Source: Pantoea alfalfae
GTDB taxonomy: Bacteria > Pseudomonadota > Gammaproteobacteria > Enterobacterales > Enterobacteriaceae
Assembly (NCBI RefSeq): GCF_019880205.1
Contig: NZ_CP082292.1
Coordinates: forward strand, 558,001-622,000
Direction: 5' to 3'
Length of the DNA: 64,000 bases
Shown here one piece after another: positions 39,534 through 49,448 of this stretch (positions are counted from its first letter, which is position 1; each line of letters starts with the position of its first letter). The notes under the pieces were generated by a model that saw only the letters and a list, made by a program, of their open reading frames with translations, was not told the origin of the DNA and searched no databases. Made by a program: the position numbers and the translations under genes.

Positions 39534-40310
39534 TTAGCGGGCGTTGTTGGATCCATCAGGCAGGATGACCGGATTTTCACCAAACATGTAACGATCCACG
39601 TTAAATTCAAAATCATCCGCCGTCGCGTTGAACAGCATCTGTTTAGTATTTTCCAGATGTTGCCACATCGCCAGTTTGCTGGCGGCGGGATCTTTACGCA
39701 TCAGGGCTTTGAGAATCTGATCGTGGTCGTCGCACCAGCTGAGAATGCTGCGCTGGTCGATATGTTCGTGAAGTTTAAGCCAGTAGGGATTGTGCAGACG
39801 ATGCAGCCACATTTTTTCAACGATGGCGGCCAGGGCACTGTTTTGGGTGGATTGTGCAATTCGCACATGAAACTGCATGTCCCACTCGGAGTCACGGAAG
39901 TGATCCTCCTGGCGGGCTTTTTCCTGGATCGCCATCAGATCGATAATGTCCTGACGCGTTACCTGGGTGGCAGCGAATTCCGCCACGTTACTCTCAATCA
40001 GCTGGCGCGCCTGCAGTAATTCAAACGGACCAAAAGTGGCAAACTCAAGCTGGCTGCTGGTAGCGGCGATGCGGTTCTGCTGCTGGCTGGCGATAACATG
40101 AATACCCGATCCTTTGCGAACCTCAACATAGCCTTCAACTTCCAGCATGATGATCGCTTCGCGGACGACGGTGCGGCTCACTTCCATCTCTTCAGCAATC
40201 AGGCGCTCGGCAGGCAGTTTTTCACCCACCGGGTAGATCCCGGTTTCAATGCGGCTTTTCAGCTCGCTGGCCAGCTGTTGATAGAGTCGACGGGATTCAG
40301 TGATGTCCAT
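39534..40310 (-). CDS. exuR: GntR-family repressor of hexuronate genes ExuR
   Basis: A 258-residue GntR/FadR-type repressor, the same length as in E. coli. N-terminal winged HTH ([24 protein letters not shown]) and C-terminal FCD effector domain. It represses exuT and uxa genes until galacturonate or glucuronate-derived ligands bind. Start MDITESR at 40310 matches E. coli. A palindromic operator lies just upstream at 40336-40352, suggesting autoregulation. Confidence 0.96.
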   Translation of the reverse strand: MDITESRRLYQQLASELKSRIETGIYPVGEKLPAERLIAEEMEVSRTVVREAIIMLEVEGYVEVRKGSGIHVIASQQQNRIAATSSQLEFATFGPFELLQARQLIESNVAEFAATQVTRQDIIDLMAIQEKARQEDHFRDSEWDMQFHVRIAQSTQNSALAAIVEKMWLHRLHNPYWLKLHEHIDQRSILSWCDDHDQILKALMRKDPAASKLAMWQHLENTKQMLFNATADDFEFNVDRYMFGENPVILPDGSNNAR

Positions 40311-40335
40311 TGCACAATCCTGGTAGCAGACAGAT

Positions 40336-40352
40336 AAGTTGTTATACCACTT
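40336..40352. promoter_or_regulatory. ExuR-type operator upstream of exuR
   Basis: AAGTTGTTATACCACTT is palindromic around TATA and resembles the other two sites of the locus (41866 and 42047). It lies between exuT and exuR, 26 bases before the exuR start. Confidence 0.75.
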
Positions 40353-40396
40353 CAGGGCGTGCGAGGAAATGGGCTGGCGCAAGCCAGCCCGGCGGG

Positions 40397-41701
40397 TTAA
40401 CTGCGAACGGCGCTGGCTGACGGAATAACCGCTTCAGTATTCAGCTCTGAAACAGGTTTATTTTTCAGGACCGTCCAGATAACGACAGCACCCAGCAGAT
40501 CGAACACTGCCAGCGCGGCAAAGAGCGGGCTGAAGCCCAGCGTATCGGCCAGGGCGCCGACAACCAGCGCAAACAGGGTACTGGCGGTCCAGGCGGCCAT
40601 GCCGGTTAAGCCGTTCGCTGTCGCAACTTCGTTGCGGCCGAAAACGTCTGACGACAGGGTGATCAGTGCGCCAGAGAGGGCCTGATGCGCAAAGCCGCCG
40701 ACGCACAGCAGGCCAATGGCGACGTAAGGGTTGGTAAATAGCCCGATGGTGCCTGGCGCAATCATTAATACCGCACCCATTGTCACCACCATCTTGCGGG
40801 AGACGATCAGGTTAACGCCAAACCAGCGCTGAAACAGCGGCGGCAGATAGCCACCCAGGATGCAGCCAAAATCCGCAAACAGCATCGGCATCCAGGCGAA
40901 CATTGCAATCTCTTTCAGATTGAAGCCGTACACCTTGAACATAAACAGCGGTATCCAGGCGTTGAACGTTCCCCACGCCGGTTCTGCCAGAAAACGCGGC
41001 AGCGCGATGCCCCAGAACTGACGATTACGGATAATCTGCAGGGCCGACATTTTGTGGGTGTTGTTGGTCTGATGCTGCGCTTCCTGACCAGAGATAATAT
41101 AGTCACGCTCTTCATCGCTCAGCTTCTTTTGCTGTTTGGGGTGCTTATAGAACACCAGCCAGCAGAGTGCCCACGCCATGCTCAGCACACCGGTCATGAC
41201 AAAGGCCATCTGCCAGCTATGCGCCACGATTGCCCAGACGACCAGCGGCGGAGCCAGCATCGCACCGATAGACGAACCGACGTTAAAGTAGCCTACCGCA
41301 ACCGAACGCTCTTTGGCCGGAAACCACTCACTGCTCGCCTTCAGTCCGGCCGGGATCATCGCCGCTTCAGCCGCACCGACGGCACCACGCGCCAGAGCAA
41401 GGCCGCCCCAGCTGCCCGCCATCGCCGTAGCGGCACAGAAAATCGCCCACATAATAGCAAACACCGCGTAGCCAACTTTGGTGCCAAGCAGATCCAGTAC
41501 ATAACCTGCCACCGGTTGCATCAGCGTGTAGCAGGCTGAATAGGCCGCAATGATGTAGGAGTACTGCTGCGTGGTGATATGCAGCTCTGACATTAGTGTC
41601 GGGGCCGCCACGGCAATGGTGTTACGGGTCAGATACCCTAATACCGTACCGAGCGTTACCAGCCCAATCATGTACCAGCGTAACCCTTTGATCTTACGCA
41701 T
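40397..41701 (-). CDS. exuT: Hexuronate transporter ExuT (MFS)
   Basis: A 434-residue major-facilitator symporter with 12 membrane segments that imports galacturonate and glucuronate with protons. It begins [19 protein letters not shown], typical of the ExuT/ACS subfamily. It is divergent from uxaCBA across a 399-base regulatory spacer and upstream of exuR on the same strand, as in E. coli. Confidence 0.95.
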   Translation of the reverse strand: MRKIKGLRWYMIGLVTLGTVLGYLTRNTIAVAAPTLMSELHITTQQYSYIIAAYSACYTLMQPVAGYVLDLLGTKVGYAVFAIMWAIFCAATAMAGSWGGLALARGAVGAAEAAMIPAGLKASSEWFPAKERSVAVGYFNVGSSIGAMLAPPLVVWAIVAHSWQMAFVMTGVLSMAWALCWLVFYKHPKQQKKLSDEERDYIISGQEAQHQTNNTHKMSALQIIRNRQFWGIALPRFLAEPAWGTFNAWIPLFMFKVYGFNLKEIAMFAWMPMLFADFGCILGGYLPPLFQRWFGVNLIVSRKMVVTMGAVLMIAPGTIGLFTNPYVAIGLLCVGGFAHQALSGALITLSSDVFGRNEVATANGLTGMAAWTASTLFALVVGALADTLGFSPLFAALAVFDLLGAVVIWTVLKNKPVSELNTEAVIPSASAVRS

Positions 41702-41865
41702 CCTCTACCTCTTCCAGTTCTGTATGCGGTCTTGCCGCTGTTGTTATCTGGAGCGGGACAGCACGTGATGCAGCTCTGCTCACGCCCGCAGGTTCTGTAT
41801 GAGCAACCCTGTTATGACCTTGCCCTTTGTGAGTCGCTAACGACCTCACGATGGGGCCAGAGCCT

Positions 41866-41883
41866 AACTTGTTATACAACTTT
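41866..41883. promoter_or_regulatory. ExuR-type operator on the exuT side
   Basis: AACTTGTTATACAACTTT is nearly palindromic around TATA and is the best of the three ExuR-type sites. Confidence 0.8.
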
Positions 41884-41887
41884 AAAA

Positions 41888-41903
41888 GTTGAGAGCCATC
41901 ACA
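41888..41903. promoter_or_regulatory. Candidate CRP site on the exuT side
   Basis: GTTGA-GAGCCA-TCACA matches TGTGA-N6-TCACA with one perfect half-site and one poor one, next to the ExuR-type operator. Confidence 0.45.
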
Positions 41904-42010
41904 AAAACCCTTTCTGCACTGTGGGATACTGGAAACCTGCGAAATGACAGCCATTTAGCGCGCTGCGGACGACAGAAACGTCCATAACGGCAGTCAGGCA
42001 CCGCCGTTTA

Positions 42011-42026
42011 TGTGAGCAGGATCTCA
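42011..42026. promoter_or_regulatory. Candidate CRP site on the uxaC side
   Basis: TGTGA-GCAGGA-TCTCA matches the CRP consensus at nine of ten half-site bases and lies about 75 bases before the uxaC start. It fits catabolite control of hexuronate use. Confidence 0.65.
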
Positions 42027-42046
42027 AATAAATCCGTAACGAACTA

Positions 42047-42065
42047 AAATTGGTATGATAACTTT
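42047..42065. promoter_or_regulatory. ExuR-type operator on the uxaC side
   Basis: AAATTGGTATGATAACTTT has one strong half-site (AAATTGGTAT) and one weaker one. It lies 36 bases upstream of the uxaC ATG, where a repressor would block transcription. Confidence 0.7.
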
Positions 42066-42100
42066 GGGCCATCAGTGGTTCAGTCGATGAGGAAGGATGT

Positions 42101-43516
42101 ATGTCACGTTTCATGACCGAAGATTTTTTGCTGGATACCGAATTCGCCCGTCGTCTCTATCACGACTATGCAAAGGATCAGCCGATTTTCGACTATCACT
42201 GCCACTTGCCGCCGCAGCAGATTGCCGAAAATTATCGCTTCGCCAACCTTTATGACATCTGGCTGAAGGGCGATCACTACAAATGGCGGGCAATGCGCGC
42301 TAACGGTGTGGCTGAGGCGTTCTGTACCGGCAACGCCAGTGATCGTGAAAAATTTGACGCCTGGGCGCGCACCGTGCCTCACACCATCGGCAACCCGCTC
42401 TATCACTGGACCCACCTGGAGTTACGCCGGCCTTTCGGCATCACCGATACGCTGCTTTCTGAGAAAACCGCCGACACCATCTGGCATCGCTGCAATGAAC
42501 TGCTGGCGCAGGATAGCTTTACCACGCGCGGCATCATGCAGCAGATGAAGGTGAAGATGGTCGGCACCACCGACGATCCGCTGGATGATCTGCGCCATCA
42601 CCGCGCGCTGGCAGACGATGCCAGCTTCAGCGTCAAAGTGCTGCCGAGCTGGCGTCCGGATAAAGCCTTTAATATCGAAGCCGAAACCTTTCTGCCGTGG
42701 ATCGCGACGCTGGAGCAGCTGACTGATATCAGCGTGCAGCGTTTTGACGATCTGCGCCGCGCACTGCATCAGCGGCTGGATCACTTTGCGGCTCACGGCT
42801 GTAAAGTCTCGGATCACGCGCTGGATGTCGTCTGTTATGCCGAGGCGGATGACGCCACGCTGGATGCAATCCTGGCGCGTCGTCGCAGCGGTGCCGCGCC
42901 CAACCCGCAGGAAACGGCCCAGTTTAAAACGGCGGTACTGGTCTGGCTGGGCAGCGAATATGCCCGCCGTGGCTGGGTGCAGCAGTATCATATTGGCGCA
43001 CTGCGCAACACCAATCCGCGCCAGTATCAGCTGCTGGGGCCGGATGTGGGCTTTGATTCCATCAACGATCAGCCGCTGGCGGAACCGCTGGCGCGACTGC
43101 TGGGCGCACAGAATCTCAATAACGCGTTGCCAAAAACCATTCTTTACTGCCTGAACCCGCGCGACAACGAAGTACTGGCGACGATGGTGGGTAACTTCCA
43201 GGGCGAAGGCCAGGCGGGCAAGATGCAGTTTGGTTCAGCCTGGTGGTTCAACGATCAGCTGGATGGCATGCAGCGTCAGATGACGCAGCTGGCGCAGATT
43301 GGCCTGCTGAGCCGCTTCGTCGGGATGCTGACCGACAGCCGCAGCTTCCTCTCCTACACCCGCCACGAATATTTCCGCCGTCTGCTGTGCCAGATGATTG
43401 GCCGCTGGGTAGAGCAGGGTGAAGCGCCAGCCGATGAAGCACTGTTAGGTCAGATGGTACAGAACATCTGCTTCAACAATGCCCGCGACTACTTTGGCAT
43501 CGAGCTGGGAGCCTGA
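42101..43516 (+). CDS. uxaC: Uronate (glucuronate/galacturonate) isomerase
   Basis: A 471-residue amidohydrolase-fold isomerase converting D-galacturonate to D-tagaturonate (and D-glucuronate to D-fructuronate). The N-terminal [18 protein letters not shown] with the HxH metal pair is diagnostic, and the protein is close to E. coli UxaC throughout. First gene of uxaC-uxaB-uxaA, two bases before uxaB. Confidence 0.97.
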   Translation: MSRFMTEDFLLDTEFARRLYHDYAKDQPIFDYHCHLPPQQIAENYRFANLYDIWLKGDHYKWRAMRANGVAEAFCTGNASDREKFDAWARTVPHTIGNPLYHWTHLELRRPFGITDTLLSEKTADTIWHRCNELLAQDSFTTRGIMQQMKVKMVGTTDDPLDDLRHHRALADDASFSVKVLPSWRPDKAFNIEAETFLPWIATLEQLTDISVQRFDDLRRALHQRLDHFAAHGCKVSDHALDVVCYAEADDATLDAILARRRSGAAPNPQETAQFKTAVLVWLGSEYARRGWVQQYHIGALRNTNPRQYQLLGPDVGFDSINDQPLAEPLARLLGAQNLNNALPKTILYCLNPRDNEVLATMVGNFQGEGQAGKMQFGSAWWFNDQLDGMQRQMTQLAQIGLLSRFVGMLTDSRSFLSYTRHEYFRRLLCQMIGRWVEQGEAPADEALLGQMVQNICFNNARDYFGIELGA

Positions 43517-43518
43517 TA

Positions 43519-44967
43519 ATGAAAAGGCTAAACCGCCACGACTTTCCGGGCGCGGTCTATCGCGAACGGGTGATCCAGTTTGGCGAAGGCAACTTCCTGC
43601 GCGCCTTTATTGACTGGCAGATTGACTGGCTGAACGAACATCAGGGCACCGATGCGGGGGTTGTGGTGGTGCGGCCGCGCAACCGTGAAGTCAGCGACAG
43701 CCTGAATCAGCAGGATGGCCTCTACACCACGCTGATCCGCGGGTTAAACGATCAGGGCGAACAGGTCAGCGAAACCCGGCTGATCCGCAGCCTGAATCGT
43801 GAAATTCAGCCTTATCAGCAGATTGGCGAGTTTATGGCGCTGGCCCGTAATCCCGATCTGCGTATGGTCTTTTCCAACACCACTGAAGCGGGCATCGCCT
43901 TTGTCGGCACGGACCAGCTCACCGATCAGCCCGCCAGCAGTTTCCCTGGCAAACTGACGCAGCTGCTGTGGGCGCGCTATTCGCACTTCAGTGGTGCCAG
44001 CGATCGGGGCTGGCTGGTGGTGCCGTGCGAGCTGATTGACCATAACGGCGACACGCTGCGCGAGCTGGTGCTGCGCTATGCCGACCACTGGCATCTGCCA
44101 TCCGAATTTAAAACCTGGATTCATCAGCACTGTGCATTTTACAACACGTTAGTGGACCGCATCGTCACTGGCTTCCCGGCGGAAAGCGAGCAGCTGCAAC
44201 GTGAGCTGGGTTATGAAGATCGCTATCTGGTGGCGGGCGAAGTCTACTACCAGTTTGTGATTCAGGGGCCGTCGGCGCTGTTCAGTGAGCTGAAGCTGGC
44301 GACGCTGTCGCCGCAGGTCCGGCATGTGGATGATATTGCGCCCTATAAAGCGCAAAAAGTGGCGATCCTCAATGGTGCGCATACCGCGATGGTACCGGTG
44401 GCGTATCTTGCCGGGATTGAAAGCGTCGGCGAGGCAATGGCCGATCCGGCCATTGCCGGATTTGTCGATAACCTGCTGCGTCACGAAGTGATCCCGACGC
44501 TCGATCTGCCCGCCGATGAACTTCACGCCTTTGCCGATGCGGTTCAGCGCCGTTTCCGCAATCCGTTCATTCGCCACGCGCTGCTGTCGATTGCTCTCAA
44601 CGGCATGACCAAGTTCCGTACCCGTCTGCTGACGCCACTGCTTGCCGCGCATCAGCAAACTGGCGAATGGCCGACACACATCACCTTTGCGCTGGCGGCG
44701 CTGATCGCCTTTTATCGCGGTGAGTCAGCCGGCAAAAGCTGGCCGTTACAGGATGAGCCGCAGTGGTTACAGCGCTACGCCGATGCCTGGAAAGCGGTTA
44801 ATGCGGACCAGATGTCGCCACAACAGCTGGTGCATGCTGTGCTCAGCGACGCGCAACACTGGGGCAAAGATTTAACCCGTCAGCCCGGACTGGCTGCGGT
44901 GGTCACCCAACACCTGCAAAATATCATCGCCCACGGAATGCGTGAGGCGCTGAGCCAACTGAGATAA
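43519..44967 (+). CDS. uxaB: Tagaturonate reductase (altronate oxidoreductase)
   Basis: A 482-residue NAD-dependent polyol-dehydrogenase-family enzyme that reduces tagaturonate to altronate. The N-terminal VIQFGEGNFLRAFIDWQID nucleotide-binding region and the ILNGAHT motif are typical. In E. coli uxaB is far from uxaCA; here it lies between them with two- and four-base gaps, so all three are surely cotranscribed. Confidence 0.96.
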   Translation: MKRLNRHDFPGAVYRERVIQFGEGNFLRAFIDWQIDWLNEHQGTDAGVVVVRPRNREVSDSLNQQDGLYTTLIRGLNDQGEQVSETRLIRSLNREIQPYQQIGEFMALARNPDLRMVFSNTTEAGIAFVGTDQLTDQPASSFPGKLTQLLWARYSHFSGASDRGWLVVPCELIDHNGDTLRELVLRYADHWHLPSEFKTWIHQHCAFYNTLVDRIVTGFPAESEQLQRELGYEDRYLVAGEVYYQFVIQGPSALFSELKLATLSPQVRHVDDIAPYKAQKVAILNGAHTAMVPVAYLAGIESVGEAMADPAIAGFVDNLLRHEVIPTLDLPADELHAFADAVQRRFRNPFIRHALLSIALNGMTKFRTRLLTPLLAAHQQTGEWPTHITFALAALIAFYRGESAGKSWPLQDEPQWLQRYADAWKAVNADQMSPQQLVHAVLSDAQHWGKDLTRQPGLAAVVTQHLQNIIAHGMREALSQLR

Positions 44968-44971
44968 CGCT

Positions 44972-46462
44972 ATGCAAGACGCAATTAAAATTGATCCCCG
45001 CGACAACGTCGCCGTGGCGTTACGTGACTTAGAGGGGGGCGCCACGATTGAACTGCCGCCACTGAGCGTGGCGCTGCAACAGGCCGTGGGACGCGGGCAT
45101 AAATTCGCCCTGCAGCCCATCGCGCAGGATGAGCTGGTGATCAAATATGGGCTGCCGATTGCCCATGCCACACAGCCTGTGGCCGCCGGTGAGGTCATCC
45201 ATTCGCAGAATGCCCGCACCAATCTCAGCGATCTGGATGAGTATGCGTATCAGCCCGAGTTTGTAACGCTTTCACCGCAGCCGGGTGACCGGGAGGTACA
45301 GATCTACCGTCGTGCCGGTGGCGAAGTCGGCATCCGCAATGAGCTGTGGATCCTGCCGACCGTTGGCTGCGTCAACGGGATTGCACGTCAGATCCTGCAG
45401 CGTTTCCTGAAAGAGACCCGGGACGCAGAAGGCATTGACGGCGCATTCCTGTTCAGCCACACCTTCGGCTGCTCGCAGCTGGGGCAGGACCATGAAAACA
45501 CCCGCACCATGCTGCAGAATATGGTGCGCCATCCCAACGCGGGCGCGGTGCTGGTGATTGGTCTTGGCTGTGAAAACAATCAGGTCGATGCCTTCAGAGA
45601 CACCCTCGGCGCGTTTGAAAGCGACCGGGTCGAATTTATGGTCTGCCAGCAGCATGACGACGAAGTGGAAGCCGGGCTGGAGCGTCTTCATGCGTTGTAT
45701 GAAAAAATGCGCCATGACCGGCGTGAACCGGGCAAGCTTAGCGAGCTGAAGTTTGGTCTGGAGTGCGGCGGTTCGGATGGTTTGTCTGGTATCACCGCCA
45801 ACCCGTTGCTGGGGCGTTTCTCAGACCAGATGATCGCCAATGGCGGCACCACCGTACTGACCGAAGTGCCGGAAATGTTTGGCGCAGAACGCATCCTGAT
45901 GAGCCGCTGTCGCGACGAAGAGACCTTCGGCAAAACGGTGGCGATGATCAACGACTTTAAACAGTACTTTATCGATCACCAACAGCCGATCTATGAGAAC
46001 CCGTCACCGGGCAACAAAGCGGGCGGTATCACCACGCTGGAGGAGAAGTCGCTGGGCTGTACGCAGAAAGCGGGGCAGAGTCAGGTGGTCGATGTGCTGA
46101 AGTATGGCGAGCGGTTAAAAACGCCGGGGCTGAATCTGCTGAGTGCGCCGGGCAATGATGCGGTCGCTACCAGTGCGCTGGCCGGCGCCGGTTGCCACAT
46201 GGTGCTGTTCAGTACCGGACGCGGCACACCTTATGGCGGTTTTGTGCCGACGGTGAAGCTGGCGACCAACACGCCGCTGGCGGAGAAAAAACCGCACTGG
46301 ATCGACTTTAATGCCGGACGGTTGATCGAAGGGATGAGCATGGATGCGATGCTGGAAGATTTTGTCGACAGCATTGTGGCGATTGCCAGTGGTCAGCAGA
46401 CCAACAATGAGAAAAACGATTTCCGCGAGCTGGCGATTTTTAAAAGCGGTGTGACGCTTTAA
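44972..46462 (+). CDS. uxaA: Altronate dehydratase
   Basis: A 496-residue iron- or manganese-dependent dehydratase that converts D-altronate to 2-keto-3-deoxygluconate. The N-terminal SAF domain (VAVALRDLEGG) and a C-terminal catalytic domain with conserved cysteines (FGCSQLGQD, GLGCENNQ) are visible. Last gene of uxaCBA; followed immediately by the structured repeat element in sense orientation. The kduD/kdgK/eda steps are not in this window. Confidence 0.96.
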   Translation: MQDAIKIDPRDNVAVALRDLEGGATIELPPLSVALQQAVGRGHKFALQPIAQDELVIKYGLPIAHATQPVAAGEVIHSQNARTNLSDLDEYAYQPEFVTLSPQPGDREVQIYRRAGGEVGIRNELWILPTVGCVNGIARQILQRFLKETRDAEGIDGAFLFSHTFGCSQLGQDHENTRTMLQNMVRHPNAGAVLVIGLGCENNQVDAFRDTLGAFESDRVEFMVCQQHDDEVEAGLERLHALYEKMRHDRREPGKLSELKFGLECGGSDGLSGITANPLLGRFSDQMIANGGTTVLTEVPEMFGAERILMSRCRDEETFGKTVAMINDFKQYFIDHQQPIYENPSPGNKAGGITTLEEKSLGCTQKAGQSQVVDVLKYGERLKTPGLNLLSAPGNDAVATSALAGAGCHMVLFSTGRGTPYGGFVPTVKLATNTPLAEKKPHWIDFNAGRLIEGMSMDAMLEDFVDSIVAIASGQQTNNEKNDFRELAIFKSGVTL

Positions 46463-46468
46463 ACAAAA

Positions 46469-46744
46469 CGACCCGCTAAAGTGCGGGTCGCTTGAGATCG
46501 TTGATAAAGTCCGGCTCTGTGGCGGTGAGACCGAGCCTGCGAAGGGAACACAGTCAGATCGGAAAGTCGCAAAGGCCGTCATCCATGACACGCTCGGCCC
46601 GCGCCATCCTTGGCGCGGGACGCTTTCCTCTTCTGCCCGTGTTCCCTGCGCGTTGAGTTTATCCGTTGCGGCTGGATTAACCCTGATGTGGGCATGGCAG
46701 CAGCCTTAAGCGATCCGTAATTATTCATACGGGTCGCCTTTTTT
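46469..46744 (+). repeat. Structured dispersed element, copy B
   Basis: Begins with the hairpin CGACCCGC/GCGGGTCG (46469-46490), continues with the core (46494-46647) that aligns without gaps to copy A on the opposite strand (16689-16536), then a less conserved part, and ends in a hairpin with a T run. Within the core GGGAACAC pairs with GTGTTCCC and CCCGCGCCA with TGGCGCGGG, both perfectly; GTCAT/ATGAC and GGAAAG/CTTTCC are shared with copy A. It sits straight after uxaA. It may be a noncoding RNA gene, an mRNA-end structure or a mobile palindrome; I do not recognise the family. Confidence 0.8.
46709..46744 (+). terminator. Intrinsic terminator at the 3' end of element B
   Basis: GCGATCCGT, loop AATTATTCAT, ACGGGTCGC followed by CTTTTTT: nine pairs including one G-T. 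It would end uxaCBA transcripts or an RNA made from the element. Confidence 0.85.
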
Positions 46745-46756
46745 ATGTTAACTGAA

Positions 46757-47989
46757 TCAGGCCCGGCTTGTTTCGCGCTCCGCTTCTGCCTGACAGACAG
46801 CGGCAGTAAACAGAATATCGGTTGAGGAGTTCAGTGCGGTTTCCGCCGAATCCTGCAGGACGCCGATAATAAAGCCGACCGCCACCACCTGCATTGCCAG
46901 ATCATTCGGAATGCCGAACATATTGCAGGCCACCGGGATCAGCAGCAGCGAACCGCCCGCCACGCCCGATGCACCACAGGCACAGAGTGACGCCACCAGA
47001 CTCAGCAGAATCGCGGTCGGCACATCAATGCTGATCCCCAGCGTATGCACCGCCGCCAGCGTCAGCACGGTAATGGTGATCGACGCACCCGCCATACTGA
47101 TAGTCGCGCCCAGCGGAATCGACACCGAATAGGTATCCTCATCGAGATCCAGACGTTTCGCCAGTGCCATATTCACCGGAATATTGGCGGCAGAACTGCG
47201 GGTAAAGAAGGCGGTCACGCCGCTTTCACGCAGGCAGGTGAAGACCAGCGGATAAGGGTTGCGACGGATTTTCCAGAAGACCAGCAGCGGGTTCACCACC
47301 AGCGCCATCAGCACCATGCAGCCCAGCAGCAGCGCCAGCAGATGGGCATATTGCCACAGCGCGCCAAAGCCGGTTGAGGCCAGAATCGACGCCACCAGAC
47401 CGAAAATACCGATCGGGGCGCAGCGGATGACGCAGCGCACCAGCCAGGTTACCGCCTCAGAGGCATCGTTGAGAAAGGCACGGGTGCTGTCACTGCTGTG
47501 ACGGAACGCCAGCCCCAGGCCAATGGCCCATACCAGAATGCCGATATAGTTAGCCTGCATCAATGCAGTGATCGGATTCGAAACCATGCTCATCAGCAGT
47601 CCACGTAACACTTCGGTGATGCCGGAAGGGGGAACGATTTCCGTGCTGCCCACCGCCAGCGTCAGCGTCTGCGGGATCAGATGGCTGAAGACCACCGCGA
47701 CGACTGCCGCGAAGAAGGTGCTCAGCAGATAGAGCATAATAATTGGCCGGATATTGGTTTTCTGGCCTTGCTGGTGGTTGGCGATTGAGGCGATGACCAG
47801 CATCAGAACCAGCAAGGGCGCGACCGCTTTCAGCGCACTGACAAACAGTTCACCCAGCAGACCGACCGCCAGCGCGGCATCGTGTGAAATCCAGGCGAGC
47901 GCCACACCGGCGATCAGCCCAATCATGATTTGCTTCACCAGGCTTCCGGCGAGCAGCGTGCCCAGACGTGCGGAGAGAGTTTTCTGCAT
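46757..47989 (-). CDS. sstT: Serine/threonine:sodium symporter SstT
   Basis: A 410-residue dicarboxylate/amino acid:cation symporter family protein with about eight membrane segments and two re-entrant hairpins, importing L-serine and L-threonine with sodium. The start MQKTLSARL at 47989 is chosen by family likeness; the long in-frame extension upstream is not coding. Adjacent to alx as in E. coli. Confidence 0.94.
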   Translation of the reverse strand: MQKTLSARLGTLLAGSLVKQIMIGLIAGVALAWISHDAALAVGLLGELFVSALKAVAPLLVLMLVIASIANHQQGQKTNIRPIIMLYLLSTFFAAVVAVVFSHLIPQTLTLAVGSTEIVPPSGITEVLRGLLMSMVSNPITALMQANYIGILVWAIGLGLAFRHSSDSTRAFLNDASEAVTWLVRCVIRCAPIGIFGLVASILASTGFGALWQYAHLLALLLGCMVLMALVVNPLLVFWKIRRNPYPLVFTCLRESGVTAFFTRSSAANIPVNMALAKRLDLDEDTYSVSIPLGATISMAGASITITVLTLAAVHTLGISIDVPTAILLSLVASLCACGASGVAGGSLLLIPVACNMFGIPNDLAMQVVAVGFIIGVLQDSAETALNSSTDILFTAAVCQAEAERETSRA

Positions 47990-48189
47990 AATATTTTCTA
48001 TATTTTGTCGCGGATGTAGTTTCAGACGCGATGTTTTGCATCGGCTAAAACGGTTTGCCCGGCGGAGTATAAGGAAAAGATCGGACGAGAAAAGAGAAAG
48101 TTCTGTTGCTGTGGGGTATGTCGGATTTTTATTATGCTGAATAGTGGAAGTGTGACAGAGAGATGAAATGGCGTGGCAGGCTGCCGCAA

Positions 48190-48217
48190 AATAAAACAGG
48201 GGCATCCGCTGCCCCTG
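48190..48217 (-). terminator. alx terminator
   Basis: On the minus strand CAGGGGCA-GCGGA-TGCCCCTG is followed by TTTTATTTT, just after the alx stop. Confidence 0.9.
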
Positions 48218-48224
48218 CAGGTAA

Positions 48225-49193
48225 TTATGGTGTGAGCTTTTTCTGGTCTCTTTTGCGGTTAACCCAGGCGTTGATCAGCAGGGTAGACGCCAGAATGGCA
48301 CCGACTACGCCCAGTGAGATCCCGACCGGAATATGGTAGAGGTCGACAATCAGCATTTTGAAGCCGATGAACACCAGCACAATCGCCAGGCCATACTTCA
48401 GCATTGAGAAGCGCTCTGCCACGTTCGCCAGCAGGAAGTACATGGCACGTAATCCCAGAATCGCGAACAGGTTTGAGGTCAGCACGATAAACGGGTCGGT
48501 CGTGACGGCGAAGATCGCCGGGATACTGTCGACGGCAAAGATCACGTCGCTGAGCTCCACCATAATCAGCACCAGCAGCAGCGGCGTCGCAAACAGCACG
48601 CCGTTTTTGCGGGTGAAGAACTTCTCGCCGTCGAGATCATCGGTCATGCGTAAATGCTTACGCAGCCAGCGCACCACTGGCTTGTCGCCCACCGCACCGT
48701 CATCCTCTTTCGCCAGCGCCATTTTCACGCCGGTAAACAGCAGGAACGCACCAAACACATAGAGGATCCAGCTGAACTGCGTGACCAGCCAGCTACCTGC
48801 GAAGATCATGATGGTACGCAGCACGATAGCGCCTAATACGCCATAGATCAGCACCCGTCGCTGCAGGTTGGCCGGAATAGAGAAGTAGCTGAACAGCATC
48901 AGCCAGACGAAGACGTTATCCACCGCCAGCGCTTTTTCCAGCACGTAACCGGTCAGGAAGGCGAGCGTCTGCGTATTAGCCACTTCACGTCCCGCGCTGC
49001 CCTCCAGATACCACCAGAAAGCGGCGCTGAACAGCAGTGAGACGGAAACCCAGATCAGCGACCAGACAGCCGCCTGTTTGAAAGACATGGTCTGCGCGCC
49101 GCGACGTCCCTGCAACAGCAGGTCGATAGCCAGCATGATCAGCACCACAACCGCAAAGCTGCCCCACAGTAAAGGCGTACCCACAGTTTGCAT
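48225..49193 (-). CDS. alx: TerC family membrane protein Alx, putative manganese exporter
   Basis: A 322-residue inner-membrane protein with about nine membrane segments, nearly the same as E. coli Alx. TerC proteins are linked to manganese handling; E. coli Alx is induced by alkaline pH and Mn2+ and is proposed to export Mn2+. Acidic residues in membrane segments ([10 protein letters not shown] and [11 protein letters not shown]) are characteristic. Its leader holds a yybP-ykoY riboswitch and a terminator. Confidence 0.95.
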   Translation of the reverse strand: MQTVGTPLLWGSFAVVVLIMLAIDLLLQGRRGAQTMSFKQAAVWSLIWVSVSLLFSAAFWWYLEGSAGREVANTQTLAFLTGYVLEKALAVDNVFVWLMLFSYFSIPANLQRRVLIYGVLGAIVLRTIMIFAGSWLVTQFSWILYVFGAFLLFTGVKMALAKEDDGAVGDKPVVRWLRKHLRMTDDLDGEKFFTRKNGVLFATPLLLVLIMVELSDVIFAVDSIPAIFAVTTDPFIVLTSNLFAILGLRAMYFLLANVAERFSMLKYGLAIVLVFIGFKMLIVDLYHIPVGISLGVVGAILASTLLINAWVNRKRDQKKLTP

Positions 49194-49210
49194 ATTCGTA
49201 TCCTGTCTTA

Positions 49211-49248
49211 AAAATAAAAAAACGGCTGAAGTCAGAAGACGTCAGCCG
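49211..49248 (-). terminator. Attenuator-like terminator in the alx leader
   Basis: On the minus strand CGGCTGA-C-GTC, loop TTCT, GAC-T-TCAGCCG is followed by T7-A-T5, about 20 bases before the alx start. Its place after the riboswitch and before the ribosome-binding site is that of a regulated terminator. Confidence 0.85.
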
Positions 49249-49259
49249 CTTATTTTTGT

Positions 49260-49395
49260 GTAAGCAAACCTCGCCTTCCGGCAAGGTCTCACTTACAACA
49301 CAGAAATGGATTCCGGGTTGCCTGATGACCGGATGCCTGCGCATCGTAGTGACGATCAATCAGCTTACAAGTTACTCCCCTTTGCAGGAGGGTAA
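49260..49395 (-). promoter_or_regulatory. yybP-ykoY manganese riboswitch in the alx leader
   Basis: Read on the minus strand, GGGGAGTAAC (49380-49371) and GTGAGACCTTGCCGGAAGGC (within 49296-49260) are the conserved 5' and 3' blocks of this class; the GACCTTGCC...GGCGAGGTTT hairpin closes the 3' side, and a GTAAG/CTTAC pair flanks it. The class binds Mn2+ (and in E. coli also responds to pH). The limits are approximate, and the middle helices were not folded in detail. Confidence 0.88.
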
Positions 49396-49448
49396 GTTAC
49401 GGTTTAGCCGCACAGGAAGCAACTCCTCACAGACATATTTAGAAATAT

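Larger units (their letters stand above)
41702..42100. promoter_or_regulatory. exuT-uxaC divergent control region
   Basis: A 399-base spacer with no gene. It carries two ExuR-type operators and two candidate CRP sites annotated separately, and a hairpin GTGAGTCG-CTAA-CGACCTCAC (41829-41849, one bulged C) on the exuT side. Arrangement: an operator and a CRP-like site close to each divergent promoter. Confidence 0.75.

Noticed and set aside
46469..46744. ERIC, REP/BIME or insertion-sequence remnant
   Set aside because: The sequence does not contain the ERIC core or REP palindromes that I know, has no transposase codons, and no target-site duplication was found.
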